51,185 nt of DNA from NCBI RefSeq assembly GCF_003994335.1, contig NZ_PNQZ01000038.1:65-51249 (forward strand), in the 5' to 3' direction. Origin of the DNA: Asaia sp. W19. Its GTDB lineage: Bacteria > Pseudomonadota > Alphaproteobacteria > Acetobacterales > Acetobacteraceae. How positions within the stretch are numbered: position 1 is the first letter of the stretch; every line of letters begins with the position of its first letter. The position numbers and the translations under genes are program-made. Under the pieces are notes generated by a model that did no database searches, was not told the DNA's origin, and was given only the letters and a program-made list of their open reading frames with translations. Shown here one piece after another: positions 42,237 to 48,985 of the stretch.

Positions 42237-43244
42237 TCAGTTCTTGGTCCAGCCGCTCAGAACAGCGTCCTTGACCGATTGCGGCAGAGGTACGTAGTCC
42301 AGCTTGACAGCGTCCGGGTTGCCGTTCTTCAGCGCGTAGCTGAAGAAATCCTTCACCGCCTTGCCCTGGGCTGCATCCTTCGGATCGGTAGGCACCAGGA
42401 CGAAGGTGGCGCTCATGATCGGCCATGCATTGGCACCGGCGATGTCGAGCAGATCGACTGCAAAGCGATCCGCATGTGCCCAGTCGGCATGGGAGGCGGA
42501 AGCTGCAAACGAGGCGGCGTCCGGTTTGATGAATGCACCATCATGGTCACGCAGCTGAGCCATGTTCAGGTGATTGCGGCTGGCATAGGCATATTCGACA
42601 TAGCCGATACCGCCCTCTGATTCCTTTACTCCCGCTGCCACACCGTCATTGCCACGCGCGCCTGCACCACCAGCCCAGGCGATGGAGGTGCCCGCGCCAA
42701 ATTTCTGCTTCCAGCCAGCCGAGACCTTCGAGAGGTACGAGGTGAAGACAAAGCTGGTGCCCGAGGCGTCGGCGCGATGGATCGGCGCGACATCTGAGTC
42801 AGGCAGCTTTAGGCCGGGGTTCAGCGCCGCGATGCGCGGGTCATTCCACGCTGAAATCGTGCCGTCATACAGACCCGCGATGGTCGGGCCATCGAGCTTC
42901 AACATGCCGGGGGCAATTCCAGGCACGTTCACGATCACCACGATACCGCCCATGACCGTGGGAAACTGGTAGAGCTTGTTGCTCTCCAGCTTGGCGGCTT
43001 CCATCGGCTTGTCGGAGGCGCCGAAATCGACCGTGCGGGCGATCGCCTGGTTCTGGCCTGCGCCCGAACCGACGCTTTGATAGTTGATGGACGTGCCGAT
43101 GGCCTTTTGTGCAGTCTCGCCCCAGGCGCCATAGATCGGCGCAGCGAAGCTCGACCCGGCACCGGTGATGGTCGCGGCATGAGAAACACCGCAGGTCAGG
43201 GCCAGGGAGAGAGAAAGGGCACCGAAAATTCGGGTAAGACGCAT
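42237..43244 (-). CDS. pstS: Periplasmic phosphate-binding protein PstS
   Basis: A 335-residue protein with a signal peptide (residues ~1-23, ...CGVSHA). PstS motifs follow: TITGAGSSFAAPIYGAW, INYQSVGSGAGQNQAI (phosphate contacts), TVDFGASDKPMEAAKLE, GIVVIVNVPGIAPGMLKL, and RADASGTSFVFTSYLSKVS; these residues bind inorganic phosphate for the PstCAB importer. The start at 43242-43244 follows GAGGTC. A Pho box lies 72 bases upstream and a strong terminator follows, so it is transcribed alone: pstC, pstA, pstB and phoU are not adjacent. Confidence 0.92.
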   Translation of the reverse strand: MRLTRIFGALSLSLALTCGVSHAATITGAGSSFAAPIYGAWGETAQKAIGTSINYQSVGSGAGQNQAIARTVDFGASDKPMEAAKLESNKLYQFPTVMGGIVVIVNVPGIAPGMLKLDGPTIAGLYDGTISAWNDPRIAALNPGLKLPDSDVAPIHRADASGTSFVFTSYLSKVSAGWKQKFGAGTSIAWAGGAGARGNDGVAAGVKESEGGIGYVEYAYASRNHLNMAQLRDHDGAFIKPDAASFAASASHADWAHADRFAVDLLDIAGANAWPIMSATFVLVPTDPKDAAQGKAVKDFFSYALKNGNPDAVKLDYVPLPQSVKDAVLSGWTKN

Positions 43245-43315
43245 TGTTTGACCTCTATAGATCGAGATGACGGCTCGTTCTATCGGCGCCAGCAATAGGA
43301 AGATACAAATATAAG

Positions 43316-43333
43316 ATGATAGTTTTATGAAAC
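43316..43333 (-). promoter_or_regulatory. Pho box upstream of pstS
   Basis: Minus-strand GTTTCATAAAACTATCAT matches the two-unit PhoB consensus CTGTCATAAAACTGTCAT at 15 of 18 positions, including the AAAA spacer. It lies 72 bases before the pstS start. Confidence 0.75.
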
Positions 43334-43456
43334 GACGTCGGCGCCCAGCAGCGGAAAACAGTCTGGCAGTCGACGGACAGTGTCTTCCTGGGAAACAGTG
43401 TCATTGAAGGAACAAGCTGCCTAGGGTCCGACTGCACGCTCGTTCCAAACGCAAAA

Positions 43457-43476
43457 CGCCCCTCCGGAGAGGGGCG
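43457..43476 (-). terminator. Rho-independent terminator of the OprB gene
   Basis: 8-bp stem CGCCCCTC / GAGGGGCG with a 4-base loop, followed on the minus strand by TTTT. It lies 40 bases after the OprB stop and separates it from the pstS promoter. Confidence 0.75.
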
Positions 43477-43515
43477 TCCTCGCAATGAAGGAACTCCCTG
43501 GAGAGGGGTGGCCCG

Positions 43516-45093
43516 TCAGAAGCTCACGCCGGTTTCCAGGTCGATCAGCAGCGCATTCTTGTAACGGTTGGTCCCACCAGGGTGCCAAATATATTGCAGA
43601 CCAGGGCGGATGGTGAGCCATGGGGCAGGGCGCCAACCGTAGTTGATTTCACCTGAATGCTCTCCGCTCGGCTTGAGCAGTCCGGTATCCTGGGTCTGCA
43701 CGGCCTGGAGGGCCCCCACATAGGCGCCGAGCTTCGGATTGACGAAGTTGAACTTGCCGCCGATGCTGATCGTGTCGTTCGGGCGGTTCCAGAAAGTCCC
43801 CTTGCGCACCACGCCCCAGGTGATGAAGTACGGCGCGATCGCGGTACGCGGGTCACCCCAGGTGAAGGACATGAACGCCACCGTAGAACGCGTCGGGTCG
43901 CTTTTGTCGCGCTGCAGCATCTGGTCGGCCATGAACCATCCGCCGTAACGCCCGCGCACCTTGTCGATAGGCAGATTGCCAAGCACGCTGGTCGGAAGCT
44001 CGAACCCGGCGAGCTGTGCATAGACGTTCTTGACCTCGGACGTATCCCAGTAGCCGCCGATCTTCACATTGGTCGGCAGGCGGCCCTTGCTGTCAGTGCC
44101 GCCGAAGTGCCAGCCCAGCTGGAAGGGCAGATAGGCCCCGGTCGAGCCGTGCAGCCACATCTTCCAGGCATATCCCGTGTTCGAAATGGTAGGGTCGACG
44201 TTATAGATACCGGCCGAGACCAGCATGCGTTCGTCTCCGAACGGGAAGAGCTTCAGGAAAGCTCCTGGATGCGCCGTCGGATAGTATCCGTAGCCCGAGT
44301 TACTCGCTAGCGCCTGGGGCATACCGCAGATCGCGTTTGATTCGAACTGGCAGTAGAGATTCATGCCCCAATGCATGGTCGACTGGCCGAAATCGTTTTC
44401 GGTATTGATCCAGCCGATTTCGGTATCGGCGTAGCGGTTCCACTGCATCTCCCATGAGAGGCGGGTGAAACGGATCGTTTCGCCAGACCCGAAGATTTCC
44501 TGTGGGCTGTTCAACGCCGGAAGCTGCTGGCCAATACCCAGACCTGCACGCTCGGTCAGAAGCACATGGAACATGCCGTAATTATAGCCGGTCAGCTGGG
44601 CAAAATTGACGTCGGCACCAATCGCTACTTCATGCGCATAGCGCACGGTTTGCGCGCGTCCGCCTGTCGGGTTGCCCGCACTATCCTGAAGGTAATGTCC
44701 CTGCGGCGTGATACCCATGTTCTGCAGGCGTGTGCGCAGGCCGCCCCAGTCTCCGGTCATGGTGGGTTGCTTCAGCCAGTCGGAAAAGCTTGCCGGAAAC
44801 AGGGCTTCATCACCAGGCACCGGGACGACGGGATGGCGCACCGTGCCGAGCGAGGGCTGGGTACGATCATAGGGGCTGCCATAGAGATTGGGGGGATTAT
44901 CCGCGCCCTTGCCCGCGTGGTTCTGCGTAGCCGTCTCCTTCAGCATCGGGTCGAGCGTGGCCGCTGTCTGATCGCTCGGGCTGGCCTTCTGGCTCTGGCT
45001 TTGTGCGGTAGCCTGCGAGACGAAGAAGCAGCTCCCCAGAATGGTGCCAGCGGCCCAAAGGGATAAGAGCGTCCCGGTCTTTGATACAGGCAT
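43516..45093 (-). CDS. OprB-family carbohydrate porin
   Basis: A 525-residue exported barrel. The signal peptide runs to about residue 31 (SCFFVSQATAQ), followed by a Ser/Gln/Pro-rich linker. OprB hallmarks: QPTMTGDWGGLRTRLQNMGI, VNFAQLTGYNYGMFHVLLTE, RFTRLSWEMQWNRYADTEIG, KIGGYWDTSEVKNVYAQLAG, and the C-terminal RPGLQYIWHPGGTNRYKNAL ending in ETGVSF. The GDWGG and RPG(L)QYI.HPGG motifs are diagnostic. It should admit sugars. It precedes pstS on the same strand but has its own terminator. ATG 45091-45093 gives the best signal peptide; the ribosome-binding site is weak. Confidence 0.88.
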   Translation of the reverse strand: MPVSKTGTLLSLWAAGTILGSCFFVSQATAQSQSQKASPSDQTAATLDPMLKETATQNHAGKGADNPPNLYGSPYDRTQPSLGTVRHPVVPVPGDEALFPASFSDWLKQPTMTGDWGGLRTRLQNMGITPQGHYLQDSAGNPTGGRAQTVRYAHEVAIGADVNFAQLTGYNYGMFHVLLTERAGLGIGQQLPALNSPQEIFGSGETIRFTRLSWEMQWNRYADTEIGWINTENDFGQSTMHWGMNLYCQFESNAICGMPQALASNSGYGYYPTAHPGAFLKLFPFGDERMLVSAGIYNVDPTISNTGYAWKMWLHGSTGAYLPFQLGWHFGGTDSKGRLPTNVKIGGYWDTSEVKNVYAQLAGFELPTSVLGNLPIDKVRGRYGGWFMADQMLQRDKSDPTRSTVAFMSFTWGDPRTAIAPYFITWGVVRKGTFWNRPNDTISIGGKFNFVNPKLGAYVGALQAVQTQDTGLLKPSGEHSGEINYGWRPAPWLTIRPGLQYIWHPGGTNRYKNALLIDLETGVSF

Positions 45094-45299
45094 GATCGCA
45101 CGAACTTTTCGCTGTGACAGGAGGCGGCTTTCACAGCCGCAGGCACTCCCTATCAATATTTCATATCATGACAAGCATCTTGACGCGTTCGCACCAAAAC
45201 TCACGATATGGGTTTCGCGAGTGTTGTTTTGCCGCCACAGATCATGAGTCGCACAGCGACGTTAAAGAAAGATCAAAAGATCAGCGCTACCGAAGGGAA

Positions 45300-45346
45300 T
45301 GTTGCAGGGGCGCCGGACCCGGGGGGGACTCTTCGCTCCTGCAACA
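45300..45346. repeat. Inverted repeat downstream of copB
   Basis: TGTTGCAGG (45300-45308) and CCTGCAACA (45338-45346) form a 9-bp stem around a 29-base GC-rich loop, 55 bases after the copB stop. It has no T run; it may be a weak terminator or an RNA-stability hairpin. Confidence 0.4.
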
Positions 45347-45400
45347 CTGAAGTGCCTTGATCGGGTTCGACTCACTTCGCCGTATCCGATGCTGCCGTGG

Positions 45401-46186
45401 CTAGAACCAGCTTCTGATCCCGAAGGTCAGCCTTGCCCTCCCGGCGGCCTCATCATGCTGCTGCGCGAAACGTCGCGCCTGGTAGAAATAACCATCATAG
45501 GTCAGGGCAACATATGGAGCGAATTTGCGCCAGATCTCATAGCGCAGCCTGAGCCCGGTATCGATATCGGAGAGGCCGGCACCGTTCCCACGGGCTTCAT
45601 CGGATTTGGAGTAAAGGTTCAGCTCGATCTGAGGCTGAAGGATGAGCCTGTTGGTGATGGGGATGTCGTAGGAGCCCTCGAACCTGCCTGCGAAGCGTCC
45701 TTGATCACTAACATACCCTGTTGCCTGAACCTCGAACTGGTAAAGGGCCAGACCCTGAATTCCGAAGGCGCCCCAACTTCGTGTCGGGCCACTATCGAGA
45801 TCGATCCGGACACCCCCCTGGATGTCGAAATACGTCGAGACGGAGCGGCTGTAGAGCAACTCCTGATCGCCGTCATCCATCCGCCCCTCGGTCACTGTCC
45901 CTTCGGAGCGCAGCCAAAGGCGGTTGTAGTCGCCTCCCATCCAGGCTTCGCCGTCCCAGCGAAAACTGGAATCCGCCCCTGCCAGGCGCCCTTCGAACTG
46001 GTTGAGCAGACCATGGACCCATATGCCCTGATCCATGACGGGCATGACCCCATCGATATAGCTCGGCATGCTGGCGGGCGTTGTAGTCGTTCCCGATGCG
46101 GGTGCGGCGTCAGCCGAAACGGCCACCGTCGTGGTCACGGCCAAGGAGAGTGTCGCAGCCGCAGCGAGCGAGGGAGTTACTCTCAT
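45401..46186 (-). CDS. copB: Copper resistance protein CopB
   Basis: A 261-residue outer-membrane protein: signal peptide (residues ~1-27), a short linker, then the CopB barrel domain with IWVHGLLNQFEGRLAGADSS, FRWDGEAWMGGDYNRLWLRS EG split across strands, and a terminal Phe (FGIRSWF). Many CopB proteins carry Met/His-rich repeats before the barrel; here only a short Met-containing stretch (MPSYIDGVMPVMDQGIW) is present. Its ATG overlaps the copA TGA (ATGA), so it is translationally coupled to the multicopper oxidase. Together they handle periplasmic copper. Confidence 0.87.
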   Translation of the reverse strand: MRVTPSLAAAATLSLAVTTTVAVSADAAPASGTTTTPASMPSYIDGVMPVMDQGIWVHGLLNQFEGRLAGADSSFRWDGEAWMGGDYNRLWLRSEGTVTEGRMDDGDQELLYSRSVSTYFDIQGGVRIDLDSGPTRSWGAFGIQGLALYQFEVQATGYVSDQGRFAGRFEGSYDIPITNRLILQPQIELNLYSKSDEARGNGAGLSDIDTGLRLRYEIWRKFAPYVALTYDGYFYQARRFAQQHDEAAGRARLTFGIRSWF

Positions 46187-48069
46187 GACACCACCACGGT
46201 GCGGAACATGCCTAGATGCATATGGTAGATCAGATGGCAGTGCAGCGCCCACATGCCGGGCGTATCGGCAGTGACCAGATAACTCAGGGTCGATCCGGGC
46301 TGGGATATGATCGTGTGCTTGTTGGGACGGTGCGCTCCGTGCCCGTTTTCAAGCTCACTCCAGAACCCGTGCAGATGGATGGGATGTTCCATCATGGTAT
46401 CGTTGATGAGCGTGATCCTGACGCGCTCGTTGAGTCGCAGCATGATCGGGGGGGCTTCGGAGAATTTTTTCGCGTCGAAACCCCAGATATAGCGCTGCAT
46501 GTTTCCTGTCAGATGCAGCACGATCTCACGGCTGGGCGGTCTCGGGTCCGGTGCCGGGTGCAACGCGCGCAGCATGGCATAGCTCAGAACACGCCGTCCG
46601 TTATCTTCCAGTCCGTCCCCCGGCTCGTTCAGGCGGTCGACGGGATGCATCGCCACGTTCTGGTTCTCGACATTGCGCGGTGGAGAACCGGGATCGTCCC
46701 TGACGATCGCTTCCTGAGGGGCAGGGCTGGTTCCGGAGCTTGACGGCGCCCGCTCGGACTGGTCCATGCCGCTCATGCCGCTCATGCCGCTCATGCCGCT
46801 CATGCCGCTCATGCCGCTCATGCCGCTCATGCCGCTCATGCCGCTCATGCCGCTCATGCCGCTCATGCCGCTCATGCCGCTCATGCCGCTCATGCCGCTC
46901 ATGCCGCTCAAACCCGACTTTTCCGGCGCCATTCGCCCCATGCCCATATCCACCATGGTTCTGACGGGCCGAGGGTCCATCGGGGGGATTGGCCCCGTCA
47001 TGCCTTCGCGCGGTGCCAGCGTACCGCGAGCATAGCCGGTGCGGTCTTCGGATTGCACGAAGATGGTCCAGGCGCGTGCGTCATGGGGCTCTACGATCAC
47101 GTCATAGGTTTCGGCGGGGCCGATGCGGAACTCCTCGATTTCGACCGGCTCAACGTCCTGCCCATCCGCCGCGACGACAGAAAAATTGAGTCCCGGAATG
47201 CGGAAGTCGAACAGGGTCATGGCCGAGGCATTGATGACCCGGAGGCGGATACGCTCGCCGGGTGTAAAAAGACCCGTCCAGTTGGCATCCGGTGCCTGAC
47301 CATTGATGAGATAGGAGTAGATCACGCCGCTGACATCCGAGATATCCGTGGCGGACATGCGCATGCGTGACCACATGAGGCGGTTGGTTATGGCCTCGTT
47401 CAGCCCCTGCTTGCGCGCGTCATGGAAGAGCGACACCAGCGTGCGCTGGCGGAAGTTATAATAATCATCCTGTTGTTTCAGATTACTCACGATGTCATGG
47501 GGGGCGACATCACTCCAGTCCGAAAGTACCATCACATAGTCTCGGTCGGCGCGCCTCGGGTCCGGAGTGGTGGGATCGATCACGAGAGCACCGAAAAGCC
47601 CCTGTGCTTCCTGCATTCCTGAGTGGCTGTGATACCAATAGGTACCTGCCTGGCGCAAAGGGAAGCGATAGGTAAATGTGGAGCGTGCGGGGATTCCAGC
47701 AAAGCTGATACCGGGCACGCCATCCATCGCAGCAGGCAGGCGTATACCATGCCAGTGGATCGAGGTCGGCTCATCGAGATGATTGACCACCTCGATTTCC
47801 ATGTCGTCACCTTCGCGCCAACGCAGCGTGGGGGCAGGGGCACTGCCATTGACCGTGAAGGCCCGGCCGGTGCGATTGCCGATGGTCCACATGCGTGTGT
47901 CGATGTCGAGGCGCGGACGCGATGTTGCGACGCGGGGGATGGCGGCCGGATCTGGGCGTGGCACGACATCGGCTCGAGCAGAGAGAACGGGCGAGGCGCC
48001 CAACCCTGCGAGACCGCTGACGAAAATACGACGCGACAGGCCTGCCCCATGGCGGGAAAGCATTGTCAT
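46183..48069 (-). CDS. copA: Multicopper oxidase CopA (PcoA type) with (SGM)16 tract
   Basis: A 628-residue periplasmic oxidase exported by Tat (LSRRIFVSGLAGLGASPVLS). Copper-ligand motifs are complete: HWHG at 105-108, YHSHSG at 146-151, HPIHLHGFW and HCHLIYHMHLGMF near the C-terminus. It oxidises Cu(I) and protects the periplasm. Residues ~388-435 are a pure Ser-Gly-Met tract of 16 units, replacing the mixed Met/His repeats usual in CopA and likely to bind copper through thioethers. The ATG at 48067-48069 has AGGA eight bases upstream; ATG 48087 and longer starts are open but spoil the signal peptide. It overlaps copB, and a Cys/His-rich exported protein lies upstream. This is the periplasmic CopA, not the P-type ATPase of the same name. 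Confidence 0.9.
   Translation of the reverse strand: MTMLSRHGAGLSRRIFVSGLAGLGASPVLSARADVVPRPDPAAIPRVATSRPRLDIDTRMWTIGNRTGRAFTVNGSAPAPTLRWREGDDMEIEVVNHLDEPTSIHWHGIRLPAAMDGVPGISFAGIPARSTFTYRFPLRQAGTYWYHSHSGMQEAQGLFGALVIDPTTPDPRRADRDYVMVLSDWSDVAPHDIVSNLKQQDDYYNFRQRTLVSLFHDARKQGLNEAITNRLMWSRMRMSATDISDVSGVIYSYLINGQAPDANWTGLFTPGERIRLRVINASAMTLFDFRIPGLNFSVVAADGQDVEPVEIEEFRIGPAETYDVIVEPHDARAWTIFVQSEDRTGYARGTLAPREGMTGPIPPMDPRPVRTMVDMGMGRMAPEKSGLSGMSGMSGMSGMSGMSGMSGMSGMSGMSGMSGMSGMSGMSGMSGMSGMDQSERAPSSSGTSPAPQEAIVRDDPGSPPRNVENQNVAMHPVDRLNEPGDGLEDNGRRVLSYAMLRALHPAPDPRPPSREIVLHLTGNMQRYIWGFDAKKFSEAPPIMLRLNERVRITLINDTMMEHPIHLHGFWSELENGHGAHRPNKHTIISQPGSTLSYLVTADTPGMWALHCHLIYHMHLGMFRTVVVS
46765..46908 (-). 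repeat. 9-bp in-frame tandem repeat, 16 units, in copA
   Basis: CATGCCGCT (plus strand) repeats 16 times without mismatch over 144 bases; on the coding strand each unit is AGCGGCATG, Ser-Gly-Met. The perfect identity of the units implies recent slippage expansion, and because the unit is 9 bases any change in copy number keeps the reading frame. Confidence 0.95.
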
Positions 48070-48144
48070 GAATTTTGTCCTGAACATCACGTGCAATAGG
48101 AGCCCGCGCGTCGCAGCCATGCAGGCCATGAGCGGGGCAACGTA

Positions 48145-48525
48145 TCAGAGGTTCAGAAACGCCTTGGGCGGACGCAGATCAGGGGGGGAGAGTTGTCCGG
48201 AAAGGAATGCCGTACGTGGCAGGGCATAAGCTGCCCCCACAGCAGCGGTACTTCTGCCATGGCGAATTTCCTGAGGCAGGGTCAGGACCGACAGGCAGCC
48301 GGGAGAGGGCAGGCAGGAGCCGCAGTCGTGACCATGCGCCTGCTTGTGCGCAGGCATCGCCGGATGGTCGATGCAGCCCTGATGGGATGCTTCAACAGAC
48401 AATGTCATGCCGCACCCATCATGGGCGTGCGGCAGGGCATTCGCCGTCGCAGGGAGCAACCCACGCAAAGCGATCATGCATGTCACGACCGTGACGATCA
48501 GGAGGGAGCGGCGATGCCGGGGCAT
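48145..48525 (-). CDS. Cys/His-rich exported protein of the copper cluster
   Basis: A 126-residue protein with a signal peptide (RRSLLIVTVVTCMIALRGLL PATANA region, residues ~5-29). The mature part is rich in His and Cys: LPHAHDGCGMTLSVEASHQG, CIDHPAMPAHKQAHGHDCGS and CLPSPGCLSVL. These suggest metal binding. It resembles DUF2946-type copper-associated proteins by composition but lacks a clear second membrane helix, so the family is not assigned. GAGGA precedes ATG 48523-48525. It lies 75 bases before copA on the same strand and opposite copZ. Confidence 0.6.
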   Translation of the reverse strand: MPRHRRSLLIVTVVTCMIALRGLLPATANALPHAHDGCGMTLSVEASHQGCIDHPAMPAHKQAHGHDCGSCLPSPGCLSVLTLPQEIRHGRSTAAVGAAYALPRTAFLSGQLSPPDLRPPKAFLNL

Positions 48526-48608
48526 GGTTCCTCGACCAGGGGAGAATAGCCATACTCTATGCAAGGCTGCGAGTTGATTGCAACCCGTATGATGCCTACC
48601 TAGTTGAC

Positions 48609-48622
48609 CATCGGTACCGATG
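48609..48622. promoter_or_regulatory. Palindrome in the copZ leader
   Basis: CATCGGTACCGATG is a 14-base perfect palindrome ending 12 bases before the copZ start and overlapping the region of its ribosome-binding site. It could be a metalloregulator operator or a translational hairpin. It does not match the CueR consensus. Confidence 0.35.
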
Positions 48623-48634
48623 AGGAGAACCACG

Positions 48635-48850
48635 ATGAGCACAACGATGCAGTTCAAGGTAGACGGAATGTCCTGTGGGGGCTGCTCGAGCCGTCTTGAA
48701 AAATCCCTGAGCACGATCCCCGGTGTCACTGCGGTCAAGGCAAGCCACGAGACCGGTGACGTTACCGTATCGACGGGCGATACGTCCCTTCCGCGCGCGG
48801 CCGTCGAGACCGTGATCGGGGAAACCGGCTTCGACGTGGTACGCCGCTAG
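48635..48850 (+). CDS. copZ: Copper chaperone CopZ
   Basis: A 71-residue heavy-metal-associated domain protein with the Cu(I) site GMSCGGC at residues 11-17 and the typical HMA layout ending in IGETGFDVVRR. It carries Cu(I) in the cytoplasm to the P-type ATPase encoded next. GAGGAGA eight bases before ATG 48635 selects this start over ATG 48620. Confidence 0.9.
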   Translation: MSTTMQFKVDGMSCGGCSSRLEKSLSTIPGVTAVKASHETGDVTVSTGDTSLPRAAVETVIGETGFDVVRR

Positions 48851-48985
48851 GCGCGATGAGCCAAACCGCAGCCAGCACTCAGAACCGGGCGGCGGCGACG
48901 GCAATCCGCATTCCGGATCAGGACCTGACCCAAGCCAGGATGCGCCTGTCCTCCCCCGAGGGTACACAAAGGAAAAGCCGGACCG

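Noticed and set aside
41796..42620. 274-codon plus-strand frame opposite pstS
   Set aside because: Most of it is the antisense of pstS and its terminator; it has no domain or start signal.
45299..46228. 309-codon plus-strand frame opposite copB
   Set aside because: Shadow of copB, which has a signal peptide, barrel motifs and coupling to copA.
46765..46908. Possible CRISPR array
   Set aside because: The units are directly contiguous 9-mers with no spacers and lie inside a coding gene.
46740..47035. Long plus-strand frames across the copper-oxidase repeat (poly Cys-Arg-Ser and poly Met-Pro-Leu)
   Set aside because: They arise because a stop-free 9-bp unit is open in every frame; only the minus-strand frame has start, signal peptide and copper motifs.
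48526..48634. CueR/MerR-type operator between copZ and the Cys/His-rich gene
   Set aside because: TGCAA and TTGCA arms are present near 48565-48590 but spacing and sequence do not match the CueR consensus; only the separate palindrome at 48609 was kept.
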